Assembly: GCF_024211255.1 (NCBI RefSeq)
Contig: NZ_JAMLDY010000008.1
Span: 103,179 to 167,178 of the forward strand
Direction: 5' to 3'
Origin: Sphingomonas liriopis
GTDB taxonomy: Bacteria; Pseudomonadota; Alphaproteobacteria; Sphingomonadales; Sphingomonadaceae
Length of the DNA: 64,000 bases
Under the pieces are notes generated by a model. The model did no database searches. It saw only the letters and a list, made by a program, of their open reading frames with translations, and was not told the DNA's origin. Of the stretch, positions 17,809-26,106 are shown piece by piece (within the stretch, counting starts at the first letter, position 1; each line of letters begins with the position of its first letter). The position numbers were made by a program, and so were the translations under genes.

Positions 17809-17837
17809 GGCGGGAGTAGGGCGAGGTTGAACGCGCC

Positions 17838-19331
17838 TCAATACCCCGCGTAATCGCTGAACTTGGTGATCGTCGGATCGAACTTCAGCACGACCTTGCC
17901 GGTCGAACCGTGGCGCTGTTTCGCGACGATCAGCTCGGCGAGGCCGTAGACGCGCTCCATGTCGCTCGCCCAGCGGGCGTGATCCTCGAAGACCTTGGCC
18001 TCGTCGCCTTCCATCGGGCGCTTGGGTTCGCGCTGGCCGGTGTAATAATCCTCGCGGAACACGAACCAGACCATGTCGGCGTCCTGCTCGATCGACCCCG
18101 ATTCGCGCAGGTCGGAGAGCATCGGGCGCTTGTCCTCGCGGCTTTCGACCGCACGGCTGAGCTGAGACAGCGCCAGCACCGGCACGTTCATGTCTTTGGC
18201 CAGCGTCTTCAATCCGCGCGAAATCTCCGAGATTTCCTGGACGCGGTTTTCCTTCGACCCCTTGCCGCCGCTGGTCAGCAGCTGGAGGTAATCGACCACG
18301 ACCAGCCCGATCTGGTTGTTGTGCCGCCGCTGCAGCCGGCGAACGCGGGTATGCAGCGCGCTGATCGACAGGCCGCCGGTGTCGTCGATGAACAGCGGCA
18401 GATTCTCGAGCTCCGCCGCGGCGGCGGCGAGCTGGCCGAACTCGGCCTTGCTGATCTTGCCCATGCGCAGCGATTCGGAACTGATTCCCGATTGTTCGGC
18501 GAGGATACGCGTCGCGAGCTGGTCGGCGCTCATTTCGAGGCTGAAGAAGACGACCTTGGCGCCGACCGAATCGGCGGGCGCGATGCCGTCCGCCTGATCG
18601 CGCATCCAGCGCCGCGCCGCGTTGAACGCGATATTGGTGGCGAGCGAGGTCTTGCCCATGCCGGGACGGCCGGCGAGGATCATCAGATCGGAATGGTGCA
18701 TGCCGCCGATCTTGGCGTTGACGCTGTCGAGCCCGGTGGTGACCCCCGACAGATTGCCGCCCGAATTGAGCGCGCGTTCGGCCATCTTGACCGCCATCGT
18801 CGTCGCCTGCGCGAAGGTCTTGGTCGCATTCTCCGCGCCGCCGTCGCCGGCGACCTTATAGAGCTCCTCCTCTGCCGCCTCGATCTGTGCGCGCGGATTG
18901 ACCTCTTCCGATGTGTCCATCGCGCGTTCGACCAGCGTCCGCCCGACGCTGACCAGCGCGCGCAGCATGGCGAGGTCGTAGATCTGCGTCGCGAACTGGC
19001 GCGCGCCGATCAGGCCGGCGCCCGATCCGGTCAGGCTGGCGAGGTACGACGGCCCGCCCAGCTCCTTCATCCCCTCGTCCGCCTCGAACATCGGGCGCAG
19101 CGTCACCGGCGTCGCCAGCATGTCGTTGACGCGCAGCGTCTTGATCGCGGCGAAGATGCGGCCGTGAACGGGTTCGTAGAAATGCGCCGGCTCCAGCCGG
19201 TCGACGAGGTCGTCGGCGAGGCGGTTGTCGATCATCATCGCGCCGAGCATCGCCGCCTCCGCCTCGACGTTGCGGGGCAATTGCATCGGTTCGGCAGGAG
19301 CCGCCGGAGTCGGGAATGCGAGAGTGGCCAT
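17838..19331 (-). CDS. dnaB: replicative DNA helicase DnaB
   Basis: A 497-residue hexameric 5'-3' helicase of the replisome. N-terminal primase-interaction domain (about 18-120, NVEAEAAMLGAMMIDNRLAD), linker, and RecA-like C-terminal domain with Walker A AGRPGMGKTS (about 215-225), Walker B VVVDYLQLL and the arginine-finger region. DnaB-specific LSQLSRAVESREDKRPMLSD is intact; no intein interrupts the Walker motifs. Start is ATG 19331, just downstream of a good -10 element, so the leader is extremely short. Confidence 0.98.
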   Translation of the reverse strand: MATLAFPTPAAPAEPMQLPRNVEAEAAMLGAMMIDNRLADDLVDRLEPAHFYEPVHGRIFAAIKTLRVNDMLATPVTLRPMFEADEGMKELGGPSYLASLTGSGAGLIGARQFATQIYDLAMLRALVSVGRTLVERAMDTSEEVNPRAQIEAAEEELYKVAGDGGAENATKTFAQATTMAVKMAERALNSGGNLSGVTTGLDSVNAKIGGMHHSDLMILAGRPGMGKTSLATNIAFNAARRWMRDQADGIAPADSVGAKVVFFSLEMSADQLATRILAEQSGISSESLRMGKISKAEFGQLAAAAAELENLPLFIDDTGGLSISALHTRVRRLQRRHNNQIGLVVVDYLQLLTSGGKGSKENRVQEISEISRGLKTLAKDMNVPVLALSQLSRAVESREDKRPMLSDLRESGSIEQDADMVWFVFREDYYTGQREPKRPMEGDEAKVFEDHARWASDMERVYGLAELIVAKQRHGSTGKVVLKFDPTITKFSDYAGY

Positions 19332-19339
19332 GGCCGCCG

Positions 19340-19368
19340 CTATAGCGCCGGCGCGCGCCTGCCGACAA
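19340..19368 (-). promoter_or_regulatory. dnaB promoter with near-leaderless start
   Basis: On the minus strand TTGTCG (19363-19368), a 17-base spacer and CTATAG (19340-19345) form a housekeeping-type promoter. The -10 ends 8 bases before the ATG, so transcription would start 0-3 bases ahead of the start codon. Confidence 0.5.
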
Positions 19369-19411
19369 ACTCGGAATTGTAGTGGAAGGGTTAGCCCTAT
19401 ATCGGACGACG

Positions 19412-19894
19412 ATGGCCGACCCGCGGATCATCGACGTGCACCTCGACGAGCACAGCATCGGCTGGCGCTCGGCCGACGTCGAGCAGGAGCGGCGGATCGC
19501 GATCTTCGACCTGCTGGAAGGCAATCATTTCGCGCCCCAGCGCGTCCATGCCGACGGCTATGCCGGGCCGTACCGGATCAAGCTCGAATCGGCCGAGGGG
19601 CGATTGGGCATCCACATCCATCGCGAGGACGACAGCCACCTCGAGACGCTGGTGCTGGCGCTCGGCCGCTTTCGCCGGTCGATCAAGGACTATTTTGCGA
19701 TCTGCGACAGCTATTACCAGGCGATCCGCGCTGCGACCCCGCAACAGATCGAGACGGTCGACATGGCACGCCGCGCCGTCCACAACGATGCCGCCGAACT
19801 GCTGCGCGAACGGCTGGAGGGGAAGATCGAGGTCGATTTCGATACCGCACGCCGCCTGTTCACGCTGATCTGCGTGCTGCACCTGCGCGGCTGA
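19412..19894 (+). CDS. UPF0262 family protein
   Basis: A 160-residue soluble protein of UPF0262, a family largely confined to alphaproteobacteria and of unknown function. Conserved blocks seen are RIIDVHLDE, ERRIAIFDLLEGNHF, YRIKLESAEGRLGIHI, LALGRFRRSIKDYF and the C-terminal DFDTARRLFTLICVLHLRG. An ATG lies 30 bases upstream, but ATG 19412 (MADPRIIDV) matches the family's usual beginning. Its stop overlaps the next start by one base (TGATG). Confidence 0.88.
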   Translation: MADPRIIDVHLDEHSIGWRSADVEQERRIAIFDLLEGNHFAPQRVHADGYAGPYRIKLESAEGRLGIHIHREDDSHLETLVLALGRFRRSIKDYFAICDSYYQAIRAATPQQIETVDMARRAVHNDAAELLRERLEGKIEVDFDTARRLFTLICVLHLRG

Positions 19895-20571
19895 TGGCGT
19901 ACGGCGTCCTCAAGGCGGCGGGCGTGCTGGTCGCGGCCGGAGCGCTCGGCATCGGCGGGTGGAGCTTCGCCACCGGCTGGCATCCCGCGCCCAGCCAATA
20001 TCCGTTACAGGGCCTCGACCTCGGCGAGAATCCGGGCGCGATCGAATGGGGCACGGTGCGCGCGCGCGGCGCCGACTTCGCCTATCTCGTCGCCACATCA
20101 GGCGCCGATCGCCGCGATCCGGGGTTCGAGGCGAACTGGGCGGCGCTGCCCGAGGCGGGGCTGCGGCGCGGGGCGGTGCATCTTTTCTCGCTGTGCCAGC
20201 TCGCCGCGGACCAGGCCAATGCCTTCAACGCCTTCGTACCGCGCACCGCCGACGCGCTGCCCGTGGCGGTCGACATCGGCTTTCGCGCCGATTGCACCGC
20301 GCGGCCCGATCGCGCGGTGCTGGTCGGCGAGGTGCAGACCTTCGTCCGCATGGTCGAGGCGCATACCCGCAAGCCCGTGCTGCTGCGGCTGACCAAGGCG
20401 GTCGAGCGCGAATATCAGCTGTCCGGCGCGATCGACCGCCCGGTGTGGGCGATCGGCAATCTGTTCGTTCCGGCCTATGCCGCGCGGCCGTGGCGGCTGT
20501 GGCGGGCGAGCGATATCCGCCGCATCGACGGCATCACCGGCCCCGTAAACTGGAACGTCGTCGCCCCATGA
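19894..20571 (+). CDS. GH25-like protein with degenerate active site
   Basis: A 225-residue protein with an N-terminal membrane or signal segment (about 5-26) and a fold resembling GH25 muramidases: GLDLGENPGAIEWGTV, FAYLVATSG, NWAALPEAGLRRGAVHLF and LPVAVDIGF. In active GH25 enzymes these read K-A-T-E-G and D-x-E. Here the catalytic Glu of the D-x-E motif is Gly (DIG) and the Lys and Glu of KATEG are missing. It may bind rather than cut peptidoglycan. It overlaps UPF0262 by one base and cytidine deaminase by four. Confidence 0.7.
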   Translation: MAYGVLKAAGVLVAAGALGIGGWSFATGWHPAPSQYPLQGLDLGENPGAIEWGTVRARGADFAYLVATSGADRRDPGFEANWAALPEAGLRRGAVHLFSLCQLAADQANAFNAFVPRTADALPVAVDIGFRADCTARPDRAVLVGEVQTFVRMVEAHTRKPVLLRLTKAVEREYQLSGAIDRPVWAIGNLFVPAYAARPWRLWRASDIRRIDGITGPVNWNVVAP

Positions 20572-21026
20572 CCGATACCGCCGTCTCCCCTGCCGACCTG
20601 ATCGCCGCCGCGCGCGCGGCCGCCCGCCATGCCCACGCGCCCTATTCGCGCTTCGCGGTGGGCGCGGCGCTGCTGATGACCGACGGCACATTGGTGACCG
20701 GCGCCAATGTCGAGAATGCGAGCTATGGCCTGTCGCTGTGCGCCGAGACGGTGGCGATCGCGACGGCGAGCGCAGCAGGGCGGCTGCGCGAGGTGGTCGC
20801 GGTCGGCGTGATCGGGGGCGCGATGGATGCCGATGGCCGTGCGACCGGCACCGCGCCGGTCTCCCCCTGCGGGCGGTGCCGACAGGTGCTCAACGAAGCG
20901 GCACAGCTGGGCGGGCGGGACCTTGCCGTCCATTGTGGCGCGGCGGAGGGGGATGCGATCGCCAGCTATCGATTGTCCGAGCTGCTACCGCAGGCGTTCG
21001 GACCGGCGGATCTGGGGATCGGCTGA
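20568..21026 (+). CDS. cdd: cytidine deaminase
   Basis: A 152-residue tetrameric-type cytidine deaminase (cytidine/deoxycytidine to uridine, pyrimidine salvage). Zinc ligands are Cys58 in LCAE with catalytic Glu60, and Cys101 and Cys104 in SPCGRC. YSRFAVGAAL and GANVENASYG form the substrate pocket. ATG overlaps the previous stop (ATGA at 20568-20571), so three genes from 19412 to 21026 form a coupled unit. Confidence 0.95.
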   Translation: MTDTAVSPADLIAAARAAARHAHAPYSRFAVGAALLMTDGTLVTGANVENASYGLSLCAETVAIATASAAGRLREVVAVGVIGGAMDADGRATGTAPVSPCGRCRQVLNEAAQLGGRDLAVHCGAAEGDAIASYRLSELLPQAFGPADLGIG

Positions 21027-21036
21027 AGCCGATCGC

Positions 21037-21128
21037 CCTCACCCTCACCACCCGGCTGCGCCGGGCGGGCCCCTTCCCTCTCCCGATGGGAGAGGGAAAA
21101 GACACCGGAGGCGAAAGGGTGAGGGTGA
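21037..21128. repeat. CCCTCACC-type inverted repeat element
   Basis: CCTCACCCTCACC and the inverted GGGTGAGGGTGA flank hairpins including CCCTCTCCCGATGGGAGAGG. It lies between convergent cdd and the glycine-zipper gene. About 80 bases to 21211 contain nothing else recognisable. Confidence 0.7.
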
Positions 21129-21211
21129 AGGCCGGTTCGGCCAGATACCACGACGCCGCCCCGCACGCTCGCACAGGACGGCATCTGCCCCCGGGGTAAC
21201 CGATCAGCCGA

Positions 21212-22522
21212 TCAGCGGCACGCGCACTTGGGTGCCGGGCGCCACACGCGCTTGGTCTTGGTGTGGACCACGGGCCGGCGGGTGTAGGTCACCGCATCCT
21301 CGTAGATTTCGGTCGTGGTCGTCGTCACCACCGGCGCGGTCTGCACGACGACGGTCGTGGTCGAGGCACCCGGATAGTAATAGCCGCCGCGATAGTAACC
21401 GCCGGCGCCGTTGGTGGTAGTCACCGTCGTCGTGCCGTCGGCCGAACGCCACGCCGGATTGCCCGGCGCATAGCCGACGGGCGGCGGCGGAGGCGGCGCA
21501 TAGGCCGGCGCGACGGGGACGTCATAGCCACGATCGCCACGATAGACCGGCGGAGGCGGCGGGGGACCGCGGCGATCCTCGGCCTTGTCGATCGCATAGC
21601 CCGCGGCCGCGCCGACGCCGGCGCCGATCAGCGTGCCGCCCAGCCGGTTGCCCCGCCCGGCGATCAGATTGCCGGCGACGCCGCCGACCACCGCACCCGT
21701 GACCGCGCCGCCGACGCCATTGTCGCGGCGGGCGTAGCGCGCATCATAGCCGCGATCGTCATAGCCACGGTCGTCGTACCCGCGATCGTCGTAGCCGCCA
21801 TCGGCATAGACACGGTCGTCGCCCGCATAGCCGGCATCGTCATAGCGATCCCAGTCGATTCCGGCACGCGTATCGTAGACCGAACCGCGCCCGTCGACGA
21901 GCACCGCGTCGTCGTAATAGCGCACCCAATTGTAGCCGTAGCTCGGCTGGGTCAGGCCATAGGTCTGCCAGTCGTTGATGTAGAAGCGCGGCGCGATCCA
22001 ATAGCTCGGCAGCGCATAGCCGCGATACGGACGGTGATAGGCGTTCCAGCCGCCCGGCGCGTTGGCGCCGCCCCACCAGCGACCGCCGACCTTGCTGCCC
22101 CAGCGCGAACCGCCGCCGGGATGGACGATCGGCGGGCGCGCGCCATTGCCCTGCCAATGCTGCGGCACCGGGCGGACCGGCTGGCCGGGGACGCCGTGCT
22201 GCCACGAACCCTGCTGGACGCTGCCGTGCTGGACGCTGCCGCCCTGCCAACCGCCACTCTGGCTGCTGTGCTGCCAGGTGCCGCTCTGGCTCTGGCTCTG
22301 GCTGCTCTGGCGCTGCCCCTGCCACTGGCCCTGCCTCTGCCCCTGCCAGCTGCCGCCCTGCCAATTGCCACCCTGACGGTGGATCACCGGTGCCGGCGCC
22401 ATGCCGCCGCGCGGTGCGGGGAAGCTTGCGCCGGGGCCGTGCGCGACGACGCGTTGCTGCGCATCGGCGGTTCCGGCCCCGGCGAGCGCCAGTCCGGCGG
22501 CCGCGATCAACATATTCCGCAT
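21212..22522 (-). CDS. RcnB-like protein with glycine zipper and low-complexity repeats
   Basis: A 436-residue envelope protein. Signal peptide 1-21, then a Gln/Trp/Ser-rich region (about 50-115) of WQGGSWQGQRQG-like units. An RcnB-like segment (about 150-190, NAYHRPYRGYALPSYWIAP) is followed by tandem GYDDR units, a glycine-zipper 2TM motif (about 268-310, VGGAVTGAVVGGVAGNLIAG), and a Pro/Thr/Tyr-rich tail ending in a basic Cys pair. RcnB-like sphingomonad proteins are periplasmic; the zipper could insert in the outer membrane. A CtrA-like box lies upstream. Confidence 0.75.
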   Translation of the reverse strand: MRNMLIAAAGLALAGAGTADAQQRVVAHGPGASFPAPRGGMAPAPVIHRQGGNWQGGSWQGQRQGQWQGQRQSSQSQSQSGTWQHSSQSGGWQGGSVQHGSVQQGSWQHGVPGQPVRPVPQHWQGNGARPPIVHPGGGSRWGSKVGGRWWGGANAPGGWNAYHRPYRGYALPSYWIAPRFYINDWQTYGLTQPSYGYNWVRYYDDAVLVDGRGSVYDTRAGIDWDRYDDAGYAGDDRVYADGGYDDRGYDDRGYDDRGYDARYARRDNGVGGAVTGAVVGGVAGNLIAGRGNRLGGTLIGAGVGAAAGYAIDKAEDRRGPPPPPPVYRGDRGYDVPVAPAYAPPPPPPVGYAPGNPAWRSADGTTTVTTTNGAGGYYRGGYYYPGASTTTVVVQTAPVVTTTTTEIYEDAVTYTRRPVVHTKTKRVWRPAPKCACR

Positions 22523-22565
22523 CGTCTTCTCCCTGTCGTCGGCACGCCGCCCCGTATGCCGACAG

Positions 22566-22581
22566 TTAACGCCATATTGAC
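22566..22581 (-). promoter_or_regulatory. CtrA-like box upstream of the glycine-zipper gene
   Basis: On the minus strand GTCAA-N7-TTAA; on the plus strand TTAA-N7-TTGAC. This matches TTAA-N7-TTAAC with one substitution. It is 44-59 bases ahead of the ATG at 22522. CtrA control is inferred from sequence only. Confidence 0.35.
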
Positions 22582-22665
22582 GAACGGCGTATCACCAGGA
22601 CAAGCGAGTCGCCAGAGCGCGGGTTCCGACCGGCCTGTCCCGTTTCGGATCAGGCCGATTGCGAA

Positions 22666-23148
22666 TCACGCCAGACGCGGGGCGAGCAGCGCGCACAGTG
22701 CCTCGCACCCGGCGGCGTCCTCCGCATCGAACCGGCCGGGCTGCGGGCTGTCGAGGTCGAGCACGCCGATCAGCCGGCCGTCGTGGACGATCGGCACGAC
22801 CAGTTCCGACGCGCTCGCCGCGTCGCAGGCGATGTGGCCGGGAAAGGCGTGGACGTCCGCCACCAGCTGCGTCGTGCGCGTCGCCGCGGCGGTACCGCAC
22901 ACCCCCTTGCCGAGCGCGATGCGAATGCACGCCGCCTTGCCCTGGAACGGCCCCAGCACCAGCGCGTCGCCGATCAGGCGATAGAAACCGGCCCAGTTGA
23001 GGTCGGGCAGATACTGCCAGACGAGCGCCGCGGCATTGGCCATGTTGGCGATGGCATCGGGCTCGTCCGCGGTCAGCGCGTCGAGCGCGGCGTGGAGGTC
23101 GTGGTACAGGTCGGCCTTGGTGCCGGCGGCGATGTCGAACTGGTACAT
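22666..23148 (-). CDS. free methionine-(R)-sulfoxide reductase, GAF-type
   Basis: A 160-residue GAF domain enzyme that reduces free methionine-R-sulfoxide. The three cysteines of the family are Cys74 (KAACIRI), Cys84 (GKGVCGTA) and Cys108 (GHIACDAAS), spaced exactly like Cys84/94/118 of the E. coli enzyme. LNWAGFYRL and ELVVPI complete the pocket. An upstream ATG would add 12 residues; ATG 23148 gives the usual length. A CTACAT -10-like box (23157-23162, minus strand) lies close to the start. Confidence 0.9.
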   Translation of the reverse strand: MYQFDIAAGTKADLYHDLHAALDALTADEPDAIANMANAAALVWQYLPDLNWAGFYRLIGDALVLGPFQGKAACIRIALGKGVCGTAAATRTTQLVADVHAFPGHIACDAASASELVVPIVHDGRLIGVLDLDSPQPGRFDAEDAAGCEALCALLAPRLA

Positions 23149-23218
23149 GGGGTGCGATGTAGGGGCGGCGCGGCGGCGCGTCACCTATGGAAGGTGCTGC
23201 CGTTGCCACGCATTCCTC

Positions 23219-23324
23219 GTCACCCCGGACTTGTTCGGGGGTCCACCGAGCCGCAAGCGACGCACTTGCCGCTCCAGCCGTTTGCCTCGCCGCGGAGTGG
23301 ACCCCGGAACAAGTCCGGGGTCAC
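23219..23324. repeat. GTCACCCCGGA-type paired inverted repeat
   Basis: Left arm GTCACCCCGGACTTGTTCGG and right arm GTGGACCCCGGAACAAGTCC with following GGGGTCAC. The outermost right base triplet is altered (GTCAC instead of GTGAC). It lies downstream of arfB (transcribed leftward) and upstream of the methionine sulfoxide reductase gene. Confidence 0.8.
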
Positions 23325-23342
23325 GAAGCGATTTTGCCCCCC

Positions 23343-23768
23343 TCAATCCAGCCGCACCTTGCCCCGCCCGGCTTTCACCGTGCTGCGCCCCTTCTTCTCG
23401 TCCACCCGCCGCGCCTTGGCCGACTTGCTCGGCTTGGTCGGGCGGCGCTGCTTGGGGACGATCGTCGCTTCCTGGATCAGCGCGACCAGCCGTTCGCGCA
23501 CGTCGCGGCGGTTCATCTCCTGCGATCGGCCCGCCTCGCTGCGCAGCGTCAGCACGCCCTCCTTGCTGAGCCGCGAACCCGCCAGCACGGTCAGCCGCTG
23601 CTTGACCAGATCGGGCAGGCTGGGCGAGCCCCAGACATCGAAGCGCAGCAGCACCGCGCTGTCGGTGGTGTTGACGTGTTGGCCGCCGGGGCCGGAGGCG
23701 CGGGTGAAGCTCTCCTCGACCTCGCGCTCGTCGATCGCGATGCCTCGGGTCACCTGGATCAGCGGCAT
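23343..23768 (-). CDS. arfB: ribosome rescue hydrolase ArfB
   Basis: A 141-residue peptidyl-tRNA hydrolase that frees ribosomes stalled on mRNAs without stop codon. It has the GGQ motif (Gly28-Gln30 in SGPGGQHVNTT), no codon-recognition domain, and a long basic C-terminal tail (about 105-141, rich in Lys/Arg) that in ArfB enters the mRNA channel. MNRRDVRERL precedes the tail. Length matches the family. Its start lies 16 bases after the pseudouridine synthase stop on the same strand. Confidence 0.93.
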   Translation of the reverse strand: MPLIQVTRGIAIDEREVEESFTRASGPGGQHVNTTDSAVLLRFDVWGSPSLPDLVKQRLTVLAGSRLSKEGVLTLRSEAGRSQEMNRRDVRERLVALIQEATIVPKQRRPTKPSKSAKARRVDEKKGRSTVKAGRGKVRLD

Positions 23769-23784
23769 GCGCCCGCCGCCATGA

Positions 23785-24441
23785 TTATGCGGGCGCGAGC
23801 GACGGCCAGTCGCCGAACCGTTCTGGCAAGGGCGCCTCCGCGACGATCGGGTCCTTCGCCCCGCGCGGCACGGTGAGGCCCGCGGCGTGGAGCAGCATGC
23901 CCCCCGCCTCGCCGCCGCCGTAGACGGGGTCGCCTACCACCGGCAGGCCCAAGCCGGTCGCGGCATGGACGCGGATCTGGTGCGTGCGCCCGGTCGTCGG
24001 GCGGAATTCGACCAGCGCCTGCCCGTCGCGCGTCGCGAGCAATCGCCATGCGGTGCTCGACGCCTTGCCGTTCGGGTCCTCGACGATCCGCCAGCCTTCC
24101 TCGCGCGTGCTGACCTTGCCGAGCGCCATGTCGATCCGGCCCTCCGCCTCCGCCGGGATACCGGCGAGCACCGCGAGATAGCGCTTCTCCACCTCGCCGC
24201 GCTCGAACGCCTGCTGGAAACGCGCATGCGCCTTCGGGTTGCGCGACAGCAACAGGCAGCCGCTGGTGTCGCGGTCGAGCCGGTGCACCGCCGCCGGCCA
24301 GCGCTGGAAGCCGAACTTCAGCGAATCGAGGTGGTTCTCCAGGCTGAGGGAGCCGTCGCGCGGCGTGTCGACCGGCAAGCCGGCGGGCTTGTCGATGACC
24401 AGAGCCTCGCCGTCGATGAACAATACGCGGTCGCCATGCAT
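23785..24441 (-). CDS. RluA family pseudouridine synthase
   Basis: A 218-residue RNA pseudouridine synthase without an S4 domain. Catalytic Asp56 lies in HRLDRDTSG; other family motifs are VIDKPAGLPVDT near the N-terminus, RPTTGRTHQIRVHAA, and GDPVYGG with LLHAAGL. The short single-domain form is closest to RluA-type enzymes that act on 23S rRNA and some tRNAs; the target base cannot be read from sequence. ATG 24441 chosen because homology begins immediately after it. Divergent from the VanY-like gene, 48 bp apart. Confidence 0.9.
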   Translation of the reverse strand: MHGDRVLFIDGEALVIDKPAGLPVDTPRDGSLSLENHLDSLKFGFQRWPAAVHRLDRDTSGCLLLSRNPKAHARFQQAFERGEVEKRYLAVLAGIPAEAEGRIDMALGKVSTREEGWRIVEDPNGKASSTAWRLLATRDGQALVEFRPTTGRTHQIRVHAATGLGLPVVGDPVYGGGEAGGMLLHAAGLTVPRGAKDPIVAEAPLPERFGDWPSLAPA

Positions 24442-24489
24442 GCGAAACGCCTTGCCACTCCCCGTGCTCTCGCGCCAGAGGCTGCGGCG

Positions 24490-25251
24490 ATGCGCCGGAT
24501 CGCCCCCGCCCTGCTGCTGTTCGCGACGCCTGCGGGCGCGCAGGTGTGCGCCGGCGCCTCGGCGAGCATGGCGAGCGATGGGCGCGCGTTCGGCCATTTG
24601 CCCTATGGCGACGCGCCGCCGGATGACCTCGTTGCGGCGCCGGCGGGCTTCGCGCTCAACGGCTGCCAACTGCGCCGCGACGTGATCCCCGACCTCGAAC
24701 GTCTGCTCGCCGCGGCGCAGGGCGATTCCCTGGTGATGGGGCAGCTGCGCGCGCTGTCGTGCCACCGCTCGATCATCCGCCAGGCGAGCGTCTTCTGCCG
24801 CGCGCATCCCGGCGCGCCGACCGACGCCGACGCAACCCGCGCGATCTCGGTCGCGCCGCCGGGGCACAGCGAACATTCGACCGGCTATACGCTGGATTTC
24901 GCGATCCGCCCGGCGAACGGCTGTCCCGATGCGGAGGCGTGCATGGCCGCGACCCCGGCGGCGCGCTGGCTGGTGAAGAACGCGCCGCGCTTCGGGTTCG
25001 AGATGTCGTTTCCCGGCGGCAACAAGCAGAACGTCAAGTGGGAGCCGTGGCACTGGCGCTGGGTCGGCACCAGCGCGACCGCGCCGGGCGCGGCGCGTGC
25101 GCGCTTCGTGTTCGCACGGGCGCGCGACCAGTTCCCCGCCGATCCCGCGGTTGATCGGGTGGTGACGATCGCGAACGTCGTGCCGGTGGCGTTCGTCAGC
25201 GTGCCGGCGTGGGTGGAACCGAAGGTGTCGAAGAAGAAGCGGCGGCGTTAG
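24490..25251 (+). CDS. M15B family D,D-carboxypeptidase, VanY-like
   Basis: A 253-residue exported zinc peptidase. Signal peptide 1-17 (LLLFATPAGAQ). The metal and catalytic motifs are PGHSEHSTGYTLDF (His129 and Asp136 in S-x-H-x6-D) and WEPWHWRW (catalytic Glu185, His188). Such enzymes remove terminal D-Ala or cut peptide stems. The C-terminus ends in Lys/Arg. Six cysteines in the mature part could form disulfides. It is downstream-convergent with trmB. Confidence 0.87.
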   Translation: MRRIAPALLLFATPAGAQVCAGASASMASDGRAFGHLPYGDAPPDDLVAAPAGFALNGCQLRRDVIPDLERLLAAAQGDSLVMGQLRALSCHRSIIRQASVFCRAHPGAPTDADATRAISVAPPGHSEHSTGYTLDFAIRPANGCPDAEACMAATPAARWLVKNAPRFGFEMSFPGGNKQNVKWEPWHWRWVGTSATAPGAARARFVFARARDQFPADPAVDRVVTIANVVPVAFVSVPAWVEPKVSKKKRRR

Positions 25252-25316
25252 ACACTCGCCGATCCAACGCATCCTTCCTTTCCGGCGAAGGCCGGGGCGG
25301 GGATGGTGTGGGGGGA

Positions 25317-26009
25317 TTACTGCCGGATATACCGGAAGTACCACACCTCATGCCCCTGCCGCCGCGCCTTGCGCTCGTAGCGCGTCTCGGGCCAGTCGTC
25401 GGGGCGGGTCAGGAAGTCTGCCGGCTCCCGTGCGGTCCAGACGAAGTCGCGGCGCTGGTTCATCACCATCATCGCATGCGCGCAATAGGTGGGGTCGTCG
25501 GTGCCGAGGCGGAACTCAGCGCCGGGTTTGAGCTTGGCGGCGATCGCGTCGAGCGGGCCGTGGTTGACCATGCGGCGCTTGGCGTGACGCGCCTTGGGCC
25601 ACGGATCGGGGTGGAGCAGGTAGACACGGTTGAGGCTGGCGTCGGGCAGCCGCTCGATCACGTCGAGCGCGTCGCCCATGTGCAACCGCACGTTGGCGAG
25701 GCCGCCGTCGCGGATATGCCCCAGTGCACCGACGACGCCGTTGAGGAAGGGTTCGCAGCCGATGAAGCCGGTATCCGGCCGCATCGCCGCCTGTCCCGCC
25801 AGATGCTCGCCCGCGCCGAAGCCGATCTCCAGCTCCAGCGGGCGCCCCTGCCCCTCGGCGTCACCGAACAGCACCCGCGCGTCGAGCGGCCCCGCTTCGG
25901 GGACGCTCAGCGCCGGCAGCGTCTCCTCGACCAGCGCGGCCTGGCCGATGCGCAATTTGTGGCCCTGGCGGCGGCCGTACAGCCGGCGGATGGTGGCGGG
26001 ATCGTTCAT
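25317..26009 (-). CDS. trmB: tRNA (guanine-N7-)-methyltransferase
   Basis: A 230-residue SAM-dependent enzyme making m7G46 in tRNA. LELEIGFGAGEHL is the SAM-binding motif I, FIGCEPFLNGV motif II; LLHPDPWPKARHAKRR carries the tRNA-recognition and catalytic region, and TDDPTYCAHAM lies near the C-terminus. The open frame extends upstream but ATG 26009 fits family length. It is divergent from the FNT channel gene, about 97 bp apart. Confidence 0.95.
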   Translation of the reverse strand: MNDPATIRRLYGRRQGHKLRIGQAALVEETLPALSVPEAGPLDARVLFGDAEGQGRPLELEIGFGAGEHLAGQAAMRPDTGFIGCEPFLNGVVGALGHIRDGGLANVRLHMGDALDVIERLPDASLNRVYLLHPDPWPKARHAKRRMVNHGPLDAIAAKLKPGAEFRLGTDDPTYCAHAMMVMNQRRDFVWTAREPADFLTRPDDWPETRYERKARRQGHEVWYFRYIRQ

Positions 26010-26106
26010 GGTGGCGCGCCCTAGAACACAACGCCCGACAGGGAAACGGCACAATCGCAAGGCGGCGGCGGAGCAAAGCGCGGCGCTGATCCGTTGCACT
26101 GCCGTA

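Noticed and set aside
25282..25295. CCGGC-GAAG-GCCGG hairpin between the VanY-like gene and trmB
   Set aside because: Short stem, no T tract; could be a worn repeat arm, not enough for a terminator call.
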